Source: Sandaracinus sp. | GTDB taxonomy: Bacteria; Myxococcota_A; Polyangia; Polyangiales; Houyiibacteriaceae | Length of the DNA: 64,000 nucleotides | Direction: 5' to 3' | Assembly: GCA_020633125.1 (NCBI GenBank) | Contig: JACKEH010000004.1 | Coordinates: 124,001-188,000 of the forward strand | Shown here: piece by piece, positions 25,801 to 34,645 of the stretch | Layout: every line of letters begins with the position of its first letter | Numbering within the stretch: the stretch's first letter is position 1 | Made by a program: the position numbers and the translations under genes | Notes under the pieces: generated by a model | Seen by the model: only the letters and a program-made list of their open reading frames with translations | The model's database searches: none | Told to the model about the DNA's origin: nothing

Positions 25801-27057
25801 ATGCGTGGTATCCATCTCGGGATGCCGCGACATCTCGGCGCTGGATTCCTCGTGCTCGTGGTGGCGTGCTCCGGTGGTGGACCGGCACCGACGCCCTCGC
25901 CGACGCCACCAGTCGTGCCTGAGCCGACCCCCGTCACGGCGCCCGAACCCGAACCCGAACCCGAGCCCGAGCCTCGCGACGCCTTGCCCGCACCCTCGGC
26001 GGCGCTCGCCCTCGGCGGCACCTTCGGCTGCGCGGCTTCCGACGCCGGCGAGGTGACCTGCTGGGGCGACGGCTCGTACGGCCAGCGAGGCGTCGAGCCG
26101 GAGCGTCACGGAGATCCGACACCGCGCGTGTTGGGGAACGCGTCGGTGCTCGCCGTGGGGACCTGGCATGCCTGCCTGCTGAGCACAGACGGCCTGCGTT
26201 GCGTCGGACACGGAGGGCGCGGCCAGCTCGGAGACGGTTCGAGGGAGGATCGGCACATGCTCGTCTCGGTGGTTCGGGACGGCGCGCCCTGGACCACGGC
26301 GGTGGGGATTTGCGCCGGCGCGATGCACACCTGCGCACATGATGCGGACCGGAGCGTGTGGTGCTGGGGCGCCAACGATCGCGGCCAGCTCGGCGACGGC
26401 TCCTTCGACGACCGGGTGCGCCCCGTGCGCGTGGACGTCGAAGCAGTTCAGCTCGCGTGCGGGCGCGCCCACACCTGCGCTCGCGCCGCCGACGGAGTCG
26501 TTCGGTGCTGGGGGGAGAACGTCGACGGGCAGCTCGGCGACGGCACCCGGTCGGAGCCCGAAGGACGGCGCGCGATGCCCGCACCGGTCGAAGGACACGC
26601 CGACGGGGTGTTCGCGGGGCCAGGTGCGACTTGCGTCGTCGACGCGGGCGCGCTGCGCTGCTGGGGACGCAACGACAGTTATCAGCTCGGTGTCGCGCCC
26701 GGTGGCGGCCCCGGCGATGCGCTCGTGAGCCCCACGCCGCTCGCCGAGGGTACGAACGTCGTCGAGGTCGCGATCGGGGCACGTCACACCTGCCTGCGGG
26801 ACGACGCGGGCGGAGTCTCGTGCGTCGGTGGCAACCGTCTCGGGCAGCTCGGCGACGGAACCCGCACTCCGCGGCGCACGTGGACGCCCGTGGCCCTCGA
26901 CGGGCCAGCTCGCGCGCTGGCGGCGGGGGTCGACCACACGTGCGCGCTCGTCGGGGACGACGTGCGGTGTTGGGGGACCAACCGCGACGGACAGCTCGGG
27001 TTCGCTCCGCGCGGCCGCGAACGTTGGAGCACTCGGCCGGTGCCGACGCGCCGCTGA
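25801..27057 (+). CDS. RCC1-repeat lipoprotein
   Basis: 418 residues from the ATG at 25801; the ATG at 25822 (MPRHLGAGFLVLVVACSGGG) gives a tighter lipoprotein signal with lipobox LVVAC. A Pro/Glu/Thr linker is followed by seven RCC1-type blades, each like HTCAHDADRSVWCWGANDRG followed by QLGDGS, forming a propeller. Each blade carries two Cys (HTCA and CWG) that could form disulfides outside the cell. Such surface RCC1 lipoproteins are numerous in myxobacteria, and their partners are unknown. Its 5' part overlaps no other gene, and the histidine kinase converges 3 bases after its stop. Confidence 0.82.
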   Translation: MRGIHLGMPRHLGAGFLVLVVACSGGGPAPTPSPTPPVVPEPTPVTAPEPEPEPEPEPRDALPAPSAALALGGTFGCAASDAGEVTCWGDGSYGQRGVEPERHGDPTPRVLGNASVLAVGTWHACLLSTDGLRCVGHGGRGQLGDGSREDRHMLVSVVRDGAPWTTAVGICAGAMHTCAHDADRSVWCWGANDRGQLGDGSFDDRVRPVRVDVEAVQLACGRAHTCARAADGVVRCWGENVDGQLGDGTRSEPEGRRAMPAPVEGHADGVFAGPGATCVVDAGALRCWGRNDSYQLGVAPGGGPGDALVSPTPLAEGTNVVEVAIGARHTCLRDDAGGVSCVGGNRLGQLGDGTRTPRRTWTPVALDGPARALAAGVDHTCALVGDDVRCWGTNRDGQLGFAPRGRERWSTRPVPTRR

Positions 27058-27060
27058 GCC

Positions 27061-28485
27061 TCAGCCGATGTGGCGAACCGAGGTGCGGGTCACCCACCAG
27101 ACCAAGAGGTCTTCGGTGTCGGAGCCCGCCCATCGCACGGTCAGCCCCGTCGCGTGCGCGCGCTCGACGGCGGCACGGTCGGCTTGGTCCAGCCACGCTA
27201 CGTCGGGCTCGCCTTCGTCGATGCCGACCACCCGTGCCCCGAGCGCCTCGAGCTCGTCCCTCCAGACCTCCGTGGCGGCTCCGACGGCAACCGTCGCACC
27301 GTCGAGCGGGCGCCGTGGGCGCATGCCGCTGTGGCTCGTCACGGGCACGGCGCTGCTCGCGGGGAGACTCACGACGAAGCGCGCCCCGCGTCCGACCGAC
27401 GTCTCGAGGGTCAGCTCGCCCTCGAGACGCTCGACGAGGTGGCGCACCAGCGGCAGGCCGAGGCCACTGCCCTCCGGCTTGGTGGTGAAGTAGGGCTCGA
27501 AGATGCGCGCCTTTTGGGCCTCGTCCATGCCAGGGCCGTCGTCCGCGACGACGATGCGCACCCGCTCCTCGTGGTAGGAGGCCCCCACTCGAACGGTGCC
27601 TCCGCGCGGGACGGCTTCGAACGCGTTCTTCACGAGGTTCCACACGATCGAGCGCACCTCGGCGGGCCGCGCGACCACGGCGAGGTCGCTGCCCAAGCGC
27701 GTGACGAGCCGAATCTCCCGTTCACGACCGAGCAGCTCGAAGCGCTCCAGCAGGTCCGCGAGGACGCCGCTGACGTCCGCGCGCGGCTGGTTGCCCAAGG
27801 GCGGAACGGAGCCGCGCTGACGGGTCGCGCGCACCGCGTCGAGGGTGTCGGACGCCGCGCGCTCGATGCGGCGAAAAACGGCATCTCGTTCCTCGGGCGC
27901 GCTGCGTGCGCCGAGCGAGGCGAGGGTGGAGATCGCGGTCAGCCCGTTGGAGAGCTCGTGCACCAGCGTGGCGTGCAACGAGGTGTCTTCCGGCGAGGCG
28001 CCCGTCGTCGGCCGAAGCACCACCCGCAATCGTTGGTCGTCGTCGCGCCACGCGGTCGCGCACCAACGCCGCGCGCCTTCGAGCGTCGCGCTGGCCGAGC
28101 CCGTGGTCGACACGTCGGCCAGCAGCCCCCGCAGCTCGGGGGCGTTCGGGGGCACGCCCGTCAGCCGGGCGATGGCTTCGTCGAGCCCACCTTCGAAGCC
28201 GATGCCCAACGCGGCTTGTGCGGCGTGGCTGAGCGGCGCGGCCCGCCCGGCGATCTCCACGACCAGCGGCAACTCCAGGTCGCGCGCCAAACGGCGGTCG
28301 AGCTCTTGAGCCGCCCGCATGCGAAGCGTCCGCGGCCTGCCGAGCTCCACGACCCCGTCGACCACCGGACCCGCCACCCCGGCTGCACGGGCGGAGGTCG
28401 CGGCTTCGCGGATGGCGTGGCGCTCGCCCGATCGAACGGCTTCGATCAGCGCGAGAAGCGCCTCATCCGCGTCAGCGGCACCCAC
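27061..28485 (-). CDS. Orphan sensor histidine kinase
   Basis: 474 residues, no membrane helix, so cytoplasmic. Residues 1-165 are a divergent helical input region. His176 lies in LVHELSNGLTAISTLASL. The ATPase shows the N-box (Asn287, WNLVKNAFEA), DDGPGMDE at 315-322, FEPYFTTKPEGSGLGLPL and FVVSLPA. After residue 380 about 95 residues (GATVAVGAATEVWRDELEAL) resemble a degenerate receiver-type fold without a clear phospho-acceptor. No response regulator gene is adjacent, so its partner is elsewhere. Confidence 0.88.
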   Translation of the reverse strand: MGAADADEALLALIEAVRSGERHAIREAATSARAAGVAGPVVDGVVELGRPRTLRMRAAQELDRRLARDLELPLVVEIAGRAAPLSHAAQAALGIGFEGGLDEAIARLTGVPPNAPELRGLLADVSTTGSASATLEGARRWCATAWRDDDQRLRVVLRPTTGASPEDTSLHATLVHELSNGLTAISTLASLGARSAPEERDAVFRRIERAASDTLDAVRATRQRGSVPPLGNQPRADVSGVLADLLERFELLGREREIRLVTRLGSDLAVVARPAEVRSIVWNLVKNAFEAVPRGGTVRVGASYHEERVRIVVADDGPGMDEAQKARIFEPYFTTKPEGSGLGLPLVRHLVERLEGELTLETSVGRGARFVVSLPASSAVPVTSHSGMRPRRPLDGATVAVGAATEVWRDELEALGARVVGIDEGEPDVAWLDQADRAAVERAHATGLTVRWAGSDTEDLLVWWVTRTSVRHIG

Positions 28486-28666
28486 GGTGAAAAGATTAGC
28501 TTTGAGTGTATGTGGGTGAAAAGGCTCCTGTGAACCTGCCTCGCGGCCAGGTGCCCCTCGACCTGAGTTGTGGTGGAGGAGCGAGGGCCGCAGAAACTCG
28601 GGCCGAACTTGCAGCCGGGGGGACTCGCGCCCCGCTCCGAGCGGCGGAAGCTGCTACACCCCGCGC

Positions 28667-29737
28667 ATGGCCAAGACCAATCCGGGGCGCTTCTTCGAGG
28701 ACTTCCAGATCGGCGCCGAGTTGGTGCACGCGGTGCCGCGCACCATCACGGAGGGCGACCAATCGCTCTACGTCGCCCTCACCGGCGATCGTTTTCCGCT
28801 GCATTGCTCGGCGGAATACGCGCGCTCGCTCGGCTACCGCCGCGAGACCGTCAACGACCTGCTCGTCTTTCACATGGTCTTCGGCAAGACGGTCACCGAC
28901 GTCTCGCTCAACGCGGTGGCCAACCTCGGCTACGCGGGGCTTCGTTTCCTCTCGCCGGTCTATCCGGGCGACACCGTTCGGGCCGTCTCGAAGGTCGTCG
29001 GCAAGAAAGAGAACTCCAGCGGGGAGACCGGCATCGTCTGGGTGCGCACCACGGGCGTGAACCAGCACGGCGAGATCGTGCTCGAGTACTACCGCTGGGT
29101 GATGGTCCACAAGCGCGACGCCGCGTCGCCGAAGTGCGAGGACGTGGTGCCCGAGCTTCCCAAGGAGGTTCGCGCGCAGGACCTCGTGGTGCCCGAGGCA
29201 CTCTCCCTTCGCGCCTACGAGCCCTGGCCGAGCGGCGGCGCGTCGTTCTTCGACGACTACGAGGTCGGTGAGCGCATCGACCACGTCGACGGCATGACGC
29301 TCGAAGAGAGCGACCACATGCTGGCGACCCGGCTCTACCAGAACACCGCGAAGGTCCACTTCGATGTGTACGCGATGAAGGACAGCCGCTTCGGCAAGCG
29401 CCTCATCTACGGTGGCCACGTCATCAGCCTCTGCCGTGCGCTCTCGTTCAACGGCCTCGAGAACACCCTCGGCATCCTCGCCTTCAACGGCGGCCAGCAC
29501 GTCAGCCCGACGTTCGCGGGTGACACCCTGTACGCGTGGACCGAGGTGCTCGACAAGCAGACGCTGGGCGACCGCGCGGACGTCGGTGCGCTGCGGGTTC
29601 GCCTCGTGGGCGCCAAGAACGTCCCGACCACGGCCGATCTGCCGCGCCAGGTGGAGAAGGACGGCAAGAAGCGCCACCACCCGAGCGTCGTGCTCGACAT
29701 GGACCTCTGGATCGCGATGCCGCGCCGACAGGGCTGA
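28667..29737 (+). CDS. mch: Mesaconyl-CoA hydratase (MaoC-type double hotdog)
   Basis: 356 residues. In the ethylmalonyl-CoA pathway it hydrates mesaconyl-C1-CoA to beta-methylmalyl-CoA. Two MaoC/hotdog halves are seen: the first with FFEDFQIGAELVHAVPRTIT and GDRFPLHCSAEYA, the second with FFDDYEVGERIDHVDGMTLE and RLIYGGHVISLCRALSFNGL. The length (about 345-355) and the N-terminal PGRFFEDFQIG suit Mch better than single-domain enoyl-CoA hydratases. Assignment is supported by the ccr, mcd and ecm genes within 8 kb. It is on the opposite strand, so it has its own promoter in the 180-bp gap after the histidine kinase start. Confidence 0.85.
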   Translation: MAKTNPGRFFEDFQIGAELVHAVPRTITEGDQSLYVALTGDRFPLHCSAEYARSLGYRRETVNDLLVFHMVFGKTVTDVSLNAVANLGYAGLRFLSPVYPGDTVRAVSKVVGKKENSSGETGIVWVRTTGVNQHGEIVLEYYRWVMVHKRDAASPKCEDVVPELPKEVRAQDLVVPEALSLRAYEPWPSGGASFFDDYEVGERIDHVDGMTLEESDHMLATRLYQNTAKVHFDVYAMKDSRFGKRLIYGGHVISLCRALSFNGLENTLGILAFNGGQHVSPTFAGDTLYAWTEVLDKQTLGDRADVGALRVRLVGAKNVPTTADLPRQVEKDGKKRHHPSVVLDMDLWIAMPRRQG

Positions 29738-29933
29738 GCCAACCGAGGGGAAGCGTCGAGGCCAGGCTGTAGGATGGGCGCAGCCCCTTCGCGTCTGGCG
29801 CGTTGGATCGCCGTTCCGAAACGGACGGAGGGCTCGACGAGGTGTCGCGGAGCTCTCCCGCGCCTCCACGTTCGAAAGGGCCGCGTCGCCGAGGGAAGCG
29901 CGACGTCGCGCTCCGCGTCCGAGACCCACACAA

Positions 29934-29966
29934 ACGAAAAGAGCGGGCGCCCTCCAGCGCCCGCTC
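29934..29966 (-). terminator. Terminator of the small membrane protein gene
   Basis: A perfect 10-bp stem, GAGCGGGCGC (29941-29950) with GCGCCCGCTC (29957-29966). Read leftward it is followed by TTTTCGTTTG. It lies 24 bases past the stop at 29990. Confidence 0.88.
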
Positions 29967-29989
29967 TCCATCGAGTGTCGGTGATGGGC

Positions 29990-30382
29990 TCAGCCGCCCG
30001 CCGCCGCCGCTCCTGCAGCCTTCGCCAGCATCCAGTCCTTCACGTCCTGACGGGTGAGGGCCCAGATGGTGTAGATGCTGCCCACGAGACCGAAAATGAT
30101 GCTCGCAAGCGCGATGATGACGTCGCCCATCCCACCTGTGGCTTCGCCACCGGCTGCGGAAAGAACCGCGAGAAGGGCGCCGATCCCGAGCAGACCGAGC
30201 ACGCTGAAGACGAGGCCGATCACCGCGAAGACGATGACGACCTTACGCATCGTGTCGCTCCCCTTGAAGAGGAGCGCCATGATCGCCACGCCAATGATGG
30301 CGGAGATCCACGACGAGTTGAGAATGTTGAGGATCACGTTGATCGCGTAAATCCCCAGGACGACCTTGAGTTTCCCCGGCAT
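29990..30382 (-). CDS. Small integral membrane protein
   Basis: 130 residues from the ATG at 30382 (MPGKLKVVLGIYAINVILNI). Three or four hydrophobic helices are evident: VVLGIYAINVILNILNSSW, VVIVFAVIGLVFSVLGLLGI, and IIALASIIFGLVGSIYTIWA. It ends in an Ala/Gly tail. I do not recognise a specific family. It is bracketed by the mch gene and the mcd terminator, with its own terminator, so it is probably transcribed alone. Confidence 0.7.
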   Translation of the reverse strand: MPGKLKVVLGIYAINVILNILNSSWISAIIGVAIMALLFKGSDTMRKVVIVFAVIGLVFSVLGLLGIGALLAVLSAAGGEATGGMGDVIIALASIIFGLVGSIYTIWALTRQDVKDWMLAKAAGAAAAGG

Positions 30383-30683
30383 GGGCGGAAGTAGGCCACC
30401 ACTTTTGCCGGCTGGGAAGCGAAAAAGCGAACGAGAGTGTCGGTCCACACGGAACGTCGGAAGCGGAGATTTCTTCCCCCTGCGGTCGAAAGATTTCTTC
30501 AAGTCCTCGGAAGAACGTCGTTTTCCGAGCGCGCGTCGCGGGCGCCCACGTTCGACGGGGCGCGAGAGGAGAGGCGATCGCCCCGATCTCTGGACACGAA
30601 AACGGGGAAGGATCTCTCCTTCCCCGTCCGTTTTCCGGCGCCACGCAATACCCGGAACGAACTGGTGACCGGGGGTCCGAGGC
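30383..30683. other. 301-bp gene-free space
   Basis: No protein-like frame is found here. The left part is the likely promoter region of the small membrane protein and is less GC-rich than its surroundings (AAAGATTTCTTCAAG near 30488). The right part holds the mcd terminator at 30598-30627. Nothing else is evident. Confidence 0.5.
30598..30627 (-). terminator. Terminator of the mcd-ccr-meaB-ecm operon
   Basis: ACGGGGAAGGA (30602-30612) pairs with TCCTTCCCCGT (30617-30627), an 11-bp stem with a 4-base loop. Reading leftward, TTTCGTG follows the stem. It is 57 bases beyond the mcd stop. Confidence 0.8.
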
Positions 30684-32297
30684 TCAGTCGAGCAGTCGAC
30701 GTGCGACGACGTGCGCCTGAATCTCGTTGGCGCCCTCGAAGATGGAGAGGACACGGGCGTCCACGAGCAGGCGCGACGCGAGGTACTCCTCCGCGTACCC
30801 GTTGCCGCCGTGAATCTGCACGTTGGCGTCCGCCGCTTCCCACGCCGCGCGGGTCGCGAGCAGCTTCGCCATGCCGGCCTCGAGGTCACAGCGCTTGTCC
30901 GAGTCCTTCTGGCGTGCGCTGAAGTAGGTCAGCTGACGCGCGGCTTGGTTGCGGGCGATCATCCGGCCAATCTTTCGAGCCACGCGCGGGAACTCGAAGA
31001 TCGCCTTGCCGAACTGCACGCGTTCGTTCGCGTAGCGCATCGCGTCTTCGAGCGCGGCCTGCGCCACGCCGACGCCACGCGCGGCGGTCTGAATCCGGGC
31101 GCTCTCGAAGGTGCGCATGAGCTGCTTGAAGCCCTCGCCCTCTTGGCCGCCGAGCAACGCGCCCTCCGGCACCACGAAGCCGTCGAAGGAGAGCTCGTAC
31201 TCTTTCATGCCGCGGTAGCCGAGCACCTTGATTTCGGTTCCGTCGAGGCCGGGGTCCACGAACTCCTTCTCACCGGGCGCGGGATCGAGGCGCGTCTTGG
31301 GGGCGAGCAGCATCGAGAGACCGCCGTAGCCCGGGTCGTCCGGGTTGGTGCGGGCGAGCAAGGTCATCAGGTCGGCGCGGACCGCGTGGGTGATCCACGT
31401 CTTCTGGCCGTGCACGACGTAGCTGCCGTCCGCCTGCCGCACCGCGCGGGTCCCAAGGTGCGCGAGGTCGCTGCCCGTGTTGGGCTCGGTGAACACCGCC
31501 GTCGGCAGGATCTCACCCGCCGCGATCTTGGGCAGGTAGTGCTTCTTCTGCTCCTCGGTGCCACCACCGAGGATGAGCTCGGCCGCGATCTCCGCGCGCG
31601 TGCCCAGCGAGCCGACGCCGATGTAGCCGCGGCTCAGCTCTTCGGTCACGACACACATCGCGACCTTGCCGAGCCCGAGCCCGCCGTATTCCTCGGGGAT
31701 GGTGAGCCCGAAGACACCGAGCTCGCTCATCTGCTCGAGGATGCTCATCGGCACGAGCACGTCGTTGCGATGGATGTCCTGCGCACGGGGGATGACCTCG
31801 GAGTCCACGAACTTCGCGAACTGGCCGCGAACCTCGCGAAGCAGATCGTCGTCGAGCCCGAGCTCGCCGTAGCTTCCCTTCTCGCGCGCGAGGTGCGCGA
31901 TGCGCACGTACGCTTCCGCGCTGCCGTGCTCGCGGACGAAGGCGACGATCTCTTCCCGCAGCACGGTCTCTTGGAGGTCGGCCTCGGTGATGCCGAGCTC
32001 CTCGATCGCGACGGTCTCGCAGGCGCCGAGATCGAGACCGCTGCGGACGGTGCGCGCGAGCTCCGCGACGTACGCCCGGGCGATGGCCTGCTCCAGCTCG
32101 CCGCCGGTGCGCTCGGCCCACCCGGCGAGCTCGCGGCACGCCATCGTCTCGGTCGCGAGGTACGCGAGGCCGTGCGCGCGGAGCTGCTCCGCGTTGAGCT
32201 TCTTGCCGTCCGGCTTGCCGCCGGGCGCGAAGTGGGCCTTCGCCGCGGTGAGGGCCTTTTCGTAGAGGGCTTCGAGGGCTTGAACGACGTTCTTCAT
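30684..32297 (-). CDS. mcd: (2S)-Methylsuccinyl-CoA dehydrogenase
   Basis: 537 residues from the ATG at 32297 (an ATG at 32342 is also in frame). It oxidises methylsuccinyl-CoA to mesaconyl-CoA with FAD. The first 155 or so residues are a helical extension typical of Mcd and absent from ordinary acyl-CoA dehydrogenases. The ACAD core then shows ELGVFGLTIPEEYGGLGLG, PTAVFTEPNTGSDLAHLGT, and QIHGGNGYAEEYLASRLL, with the probable catalytic Glu in IFEGANEIQ. It is the last gene of the minus-strand run ecm-meaB-ccr-mcd. Confidence 0.9.
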   Translation of the reverse strand: MKNVVQALEALYEKALTAAKAHFAPGGKPDGKKLNAEQLRAHGLAYLATETMACRELAGWAERTGGELEQAIARAYVAELARTVRSGLDLGACETVAIEELGITEADLQETVLREEIVAFVREHGSAEAYVRIAHLAREKGSYGELGLDDDLLREVRGQFAKFVDSEVIPRAQDIHRNDVLVPMSILEQMSELGVFGLTIPEEYGGLGLGKVAMCVVTEELSRGYIGVGSLGTRAEIAAELILGGGTEEQKKHYLPKIAAGEILPTAVFTEPNTGSDLAHLGTRAVRQADGSYVVHGQKTWITHAVRADLMTLLARTNPDDPGYGGLSMLLAPKTRLDPAPGEKEFVDPGLDGTEIKVLGYRGMKEYELSFDGFVVPEGALLGGQEGEGFKQLMRTFESARIQTAARGVGVAQAALEDAMRYANERVQFGKAIFEFPRVARKIGRMIARNQAARQLTYFSARQKDSDKRCDLEAGMAKLLATRAAWEAADANVQIHGGNGYAEEYLASRLLVDARVLSIFEGANEIQAHVVARRLLD

Positions 32298-32392
32298 GGC
32301 GGAGCTCGCAGAGTCTTTCGGGCGGTCGGGGTCTACGGCCATTTCGGCGGGAAGGCGAGGCCGCGCCGCGGGATGCGACGCGGCCTTCGCGC

Positions 32393-33628
32393 TCAACCGG
32401 CGAGGGCGGCGCGGGTCTCGTCGAGGTTCTTCAGACCGCGACGGGGCGCACCGACGAGGATGCTGACGGTGCCGTGCAGCTTGTTCTCGAACATGCGCTG
32501 GTGCGCGTTCTGGAGCTCGGTCCACTCGAAGCACTCGGTCATCACCGGCTTCACCAAGCCCTGCTCGACGAGCTTGTTCGCGCGGCGGCTGCTGTCGGCG
32601 TCGGCGAAGTGCGAGCCGATGATGCGCTTCTGGCTCATCCAGAGGTGACGCACGTCGAAGGTGAGGTCGTAGCCGGTGGTCGCGCCGCAGATGACGATGC
32701 GGCCGTGCTTGGCGGCGAGCCAGACGCTGGCGGGGAAGGTGCGCTGGCCGACGTGCTCGAAGACGACCTCGACGCTCTTCTTCTCGCCCAGCAGCTCCCA
32801 GATGCGCTTGCCGAACGCCTTGGTGGTCTTGAGACGGGTCTGCGCCTGCTCTTCCGACTCGGGCGGACGGAACTGCAAGTCCGAGAACTCGTTTCGATCG
32901 ATGACGCCGTGGGCACCGAGGTCGAGCGCGAGCTGCGCCTTGTCGGCGCTCGACACCACCGCGATGGCGCGGCAGCCGGCCGCCTTGCAGAGCTGGAGCG
33001 CGAAGACACCGAGGCCTCCGCCGGCACCCCAGACGAGCACGTCCTCACCGGGCTGAATCTCCGCGCGGTCGATGAGCATGCGGTGCGCGGTGAAGTAGAC
33101 GAGGCCGTAGCTCGCGGCTTCTTCCCACGTGAGGTGCTTGGGCTTCGGGAGGAGCTGCTGCGACTGCACGCGCGTGAGCTGTGCGAACGAGCCGTCGGGC
33201 GTCTCGTAGCCCCAGATGGTCTGCAGGTCCGAGGTGCCCGGCTCGACGAGGTGGTTGCAGTGAATGACGACCTCGTCGCCGACCTTCCAGTTGCGTACGT
33301 TGCTGCCGACCTTCCAGACGACGCCGGATGCATCGGAGCCCGCGATGTGGAAGGGCAGGCCGTGGCTCTTGAGGATGTTCACGGGCTCGCCGAGGCCCGC
33401 CCAGATGGCGTTGTAGTTCACGCCCGCGGCCATGACCCAGACGAGCACTTCGTCGGGACCGATGTCCCAGACCGGCATCTGCTCGGGCTGCATCGACTTC
33501 GTCGGCGGGCCGAAGCGCTCGGGGCGGATGACGAAGGCGTGCATCTTCTCCGGCACGACGCCGAGGGCGGGCGTCTGGCCGATGGGGACGAGGTCGACGG
33601 AGGTGCTCGTTTCGGTGCTCAGGGTCAT
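32393..33628 (-). CDS. ccrA: Crotonyl-CoA carboxylase/reductase
   Basis: 411 residues from the ATG at 33628, chosen because CTGGAGCCCGAG gives a well-spaced ribosome site; an ATG at 33658 adds ten residues. It reduces and carboxylates crotonyl-CoA to ethylmalonyl-CoA with NADPH and CO2, the committed step of the ethylmalonyl-CoA pathway. Family features: MPVWDIGPDEVLVWVMAAGV, NYNAIWAGLGEPVNI, WGYETPDGSFAQLTRVQ, the NADP fold WGAGGGLGVFALQL and VRHLWMSQKRIIGSHFAD. These regions are shared by Ccr but not by simple quinone oxidoreductases. Confidence 0.93.
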   Translation of the reverse strand: MTLSTETSTSVDLVPIGQTPALGVVPEKMHAFVIRPERFGPPTKSMQPEQMPVWDIGPDEVLVWVMAAGVNYNAIWAGLGEPVNILKSHGLPFHIAGSDASGVVWKVGSNVRNWKVGDEVVIHCNHLVEPGTSDLQTIWGYETPDGSFAQLTRVQSQQLLPKPKHLTWEEAASYGLVYFTAHRMLIDRAEIQPGEDVLVWGAGGGLGVFALQLCKAAGCRAIAVVSSADKAQLALDLGAHGVIDRNEFSDLQFRPPESEEQAQTRLKTTKAFGKRIWELLGEKKSVEVVFEHVGQRTFPASVWLAAKHGRIVICGATTGYDLTFDVRHLWMSQKRIIGSHFADADSSRRANKLVEQGLVKPVMTECFEWTELQNAHQRMFENKLHGTVSILVGAPRRGLKNLDETRAALAG

Positions 33629-33658
33629 CTCGGGCTCCAGGTGGTGTTCGAGAGGCAA

Positions 33659-34645
33659 TCAGTTCGAGAGGGCGGCGAGGTAACGCGCGGAGAGCGCGGC
33701 GACGGCGAGCGGGGCGGCGTCCGTGGCGAGCGCGTCGCGGACGTGGCGCGCGAGCTCGGCGCGGCCACCGAGGGTCGCGACGCCGTGCTCACCGTGAAGG
33801 CGCACGAAGAGGTGGGTGGTCCACGCGGCTTCGCCTTCGGCGCGGTGTGCGGCGAGGGTCGGTGCGAGCGCTTCGCGGTGTGTGTCGATGGCGGCGACCA
33901 AGGCGTCGACGCCGAGGTTCGTGCTGGCGCTCGTCGCGACGAGCGGGAGCTCGCGGCCGACGCCGACCACGGAGAGGCTGTGCAAGGCGCCGCGAAGGTC
34001 GGCGAGCGCGCGGCGCGCGAGCGCTTCGTGATCGGCCTTGTTCACGGCGATCACGTCGGGGATCTCCATCACGCCCGCCTTGAGGAACTGAAGGACGTCG
34101 CCGCTCCCGGGCTGAATCACGAGCACGACGGTGTCCGCGACGTGGCGGACGTCGGTCTCGGTCTGACCGACGCCGGTGGTCTCGACGAGGACGACGTCGT
34201 ACGCGGCCGCGAGCACGTGCACGGCGGCGGGGGTCGACCACGAGAGACCGCCCGCTTCACCGCCGGTGGCGAGCGAGCGAACGAAGAGCGACGTGTCGGT
34301 CGGATCGAAACCCATGCGTGCACGGTCGCCCAGCAGCGAGCCGCCGCTTCGCACGCTGGAGGGGTCGATCGCGACGATGCCGACGCTGCGGCCGGTGCGA
34401 CGAATCTCGCGGGCGAGGGCCGCGGCGAGGCTCGATTTGCCGACGCCGGGTGGACCCGTGAGGCCGACGCGGGTGCCGCGCGGCGCGTCGTCACGCAGCG
34501 CGCCGAGCAAGGTGCCGACGGAGCTGCGCGCCGACGTGCGGCGATCCTCGACGAGGTTCAAGGCCCGCGAGATGGAGGCCTTGTCTCGCGCGCGAACGCC
34601 GCGTGCGAGCTCCACGAGTGCGTCAGCGGTCGGCTCAGGCGGCAT
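33659..34645 (-). CDS. meaB: MeaB-type G-protein chaperone of acyl-CoA mutase
   Basis: 328 residues. It uses GTP to load and protect the B12 cofactor of acyl-CoA mutases. Walker A is GLTGPPGVGKSSLA; AIDPSSVRSGGSLLGDRARM and VVLVETTGVGQTETDV are diagnostic, with the NKAD guanine motif in IAVNKADHEALA. The start overlaps the ecm stop by 11 bases, so it is translationally coupled to the mutase it should serve. Confidence 0.95.
   Translation of the reverse strand: MPPEPTADALVELARGVRARDKASISRALNLVEDRRTSARSSVGTLLGALRDDAPRGTRVGLTGPPGVGKSSLAAALAREIRRTGRSVGIVAIDPSSVRSGGSLLGDRARMGFDPTDTSLFVRSLATGGEAGGLSWSTPAAVHVLAAAYDVVLVETTGVGQTETDVRHVADTVVLVIQPGSGDVLQFLKAGVMEIPDVIAVNKADHEALARRALADLRGALHSLSVVGVGRELPLVATSASTNLGVDALVAAIDTHREALAPTLAAHRAEGEAAWTTHLFVRLHGEHGVATLGGRAELARHVRDALATDAAPLAVAALSARYLAALSN

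Noticed and set aside
27596..27820. Small plus-strand frames inside the histidine kinase gene
   Set aside because: They are Arg/Ser-rich shadows with no ribosome site.
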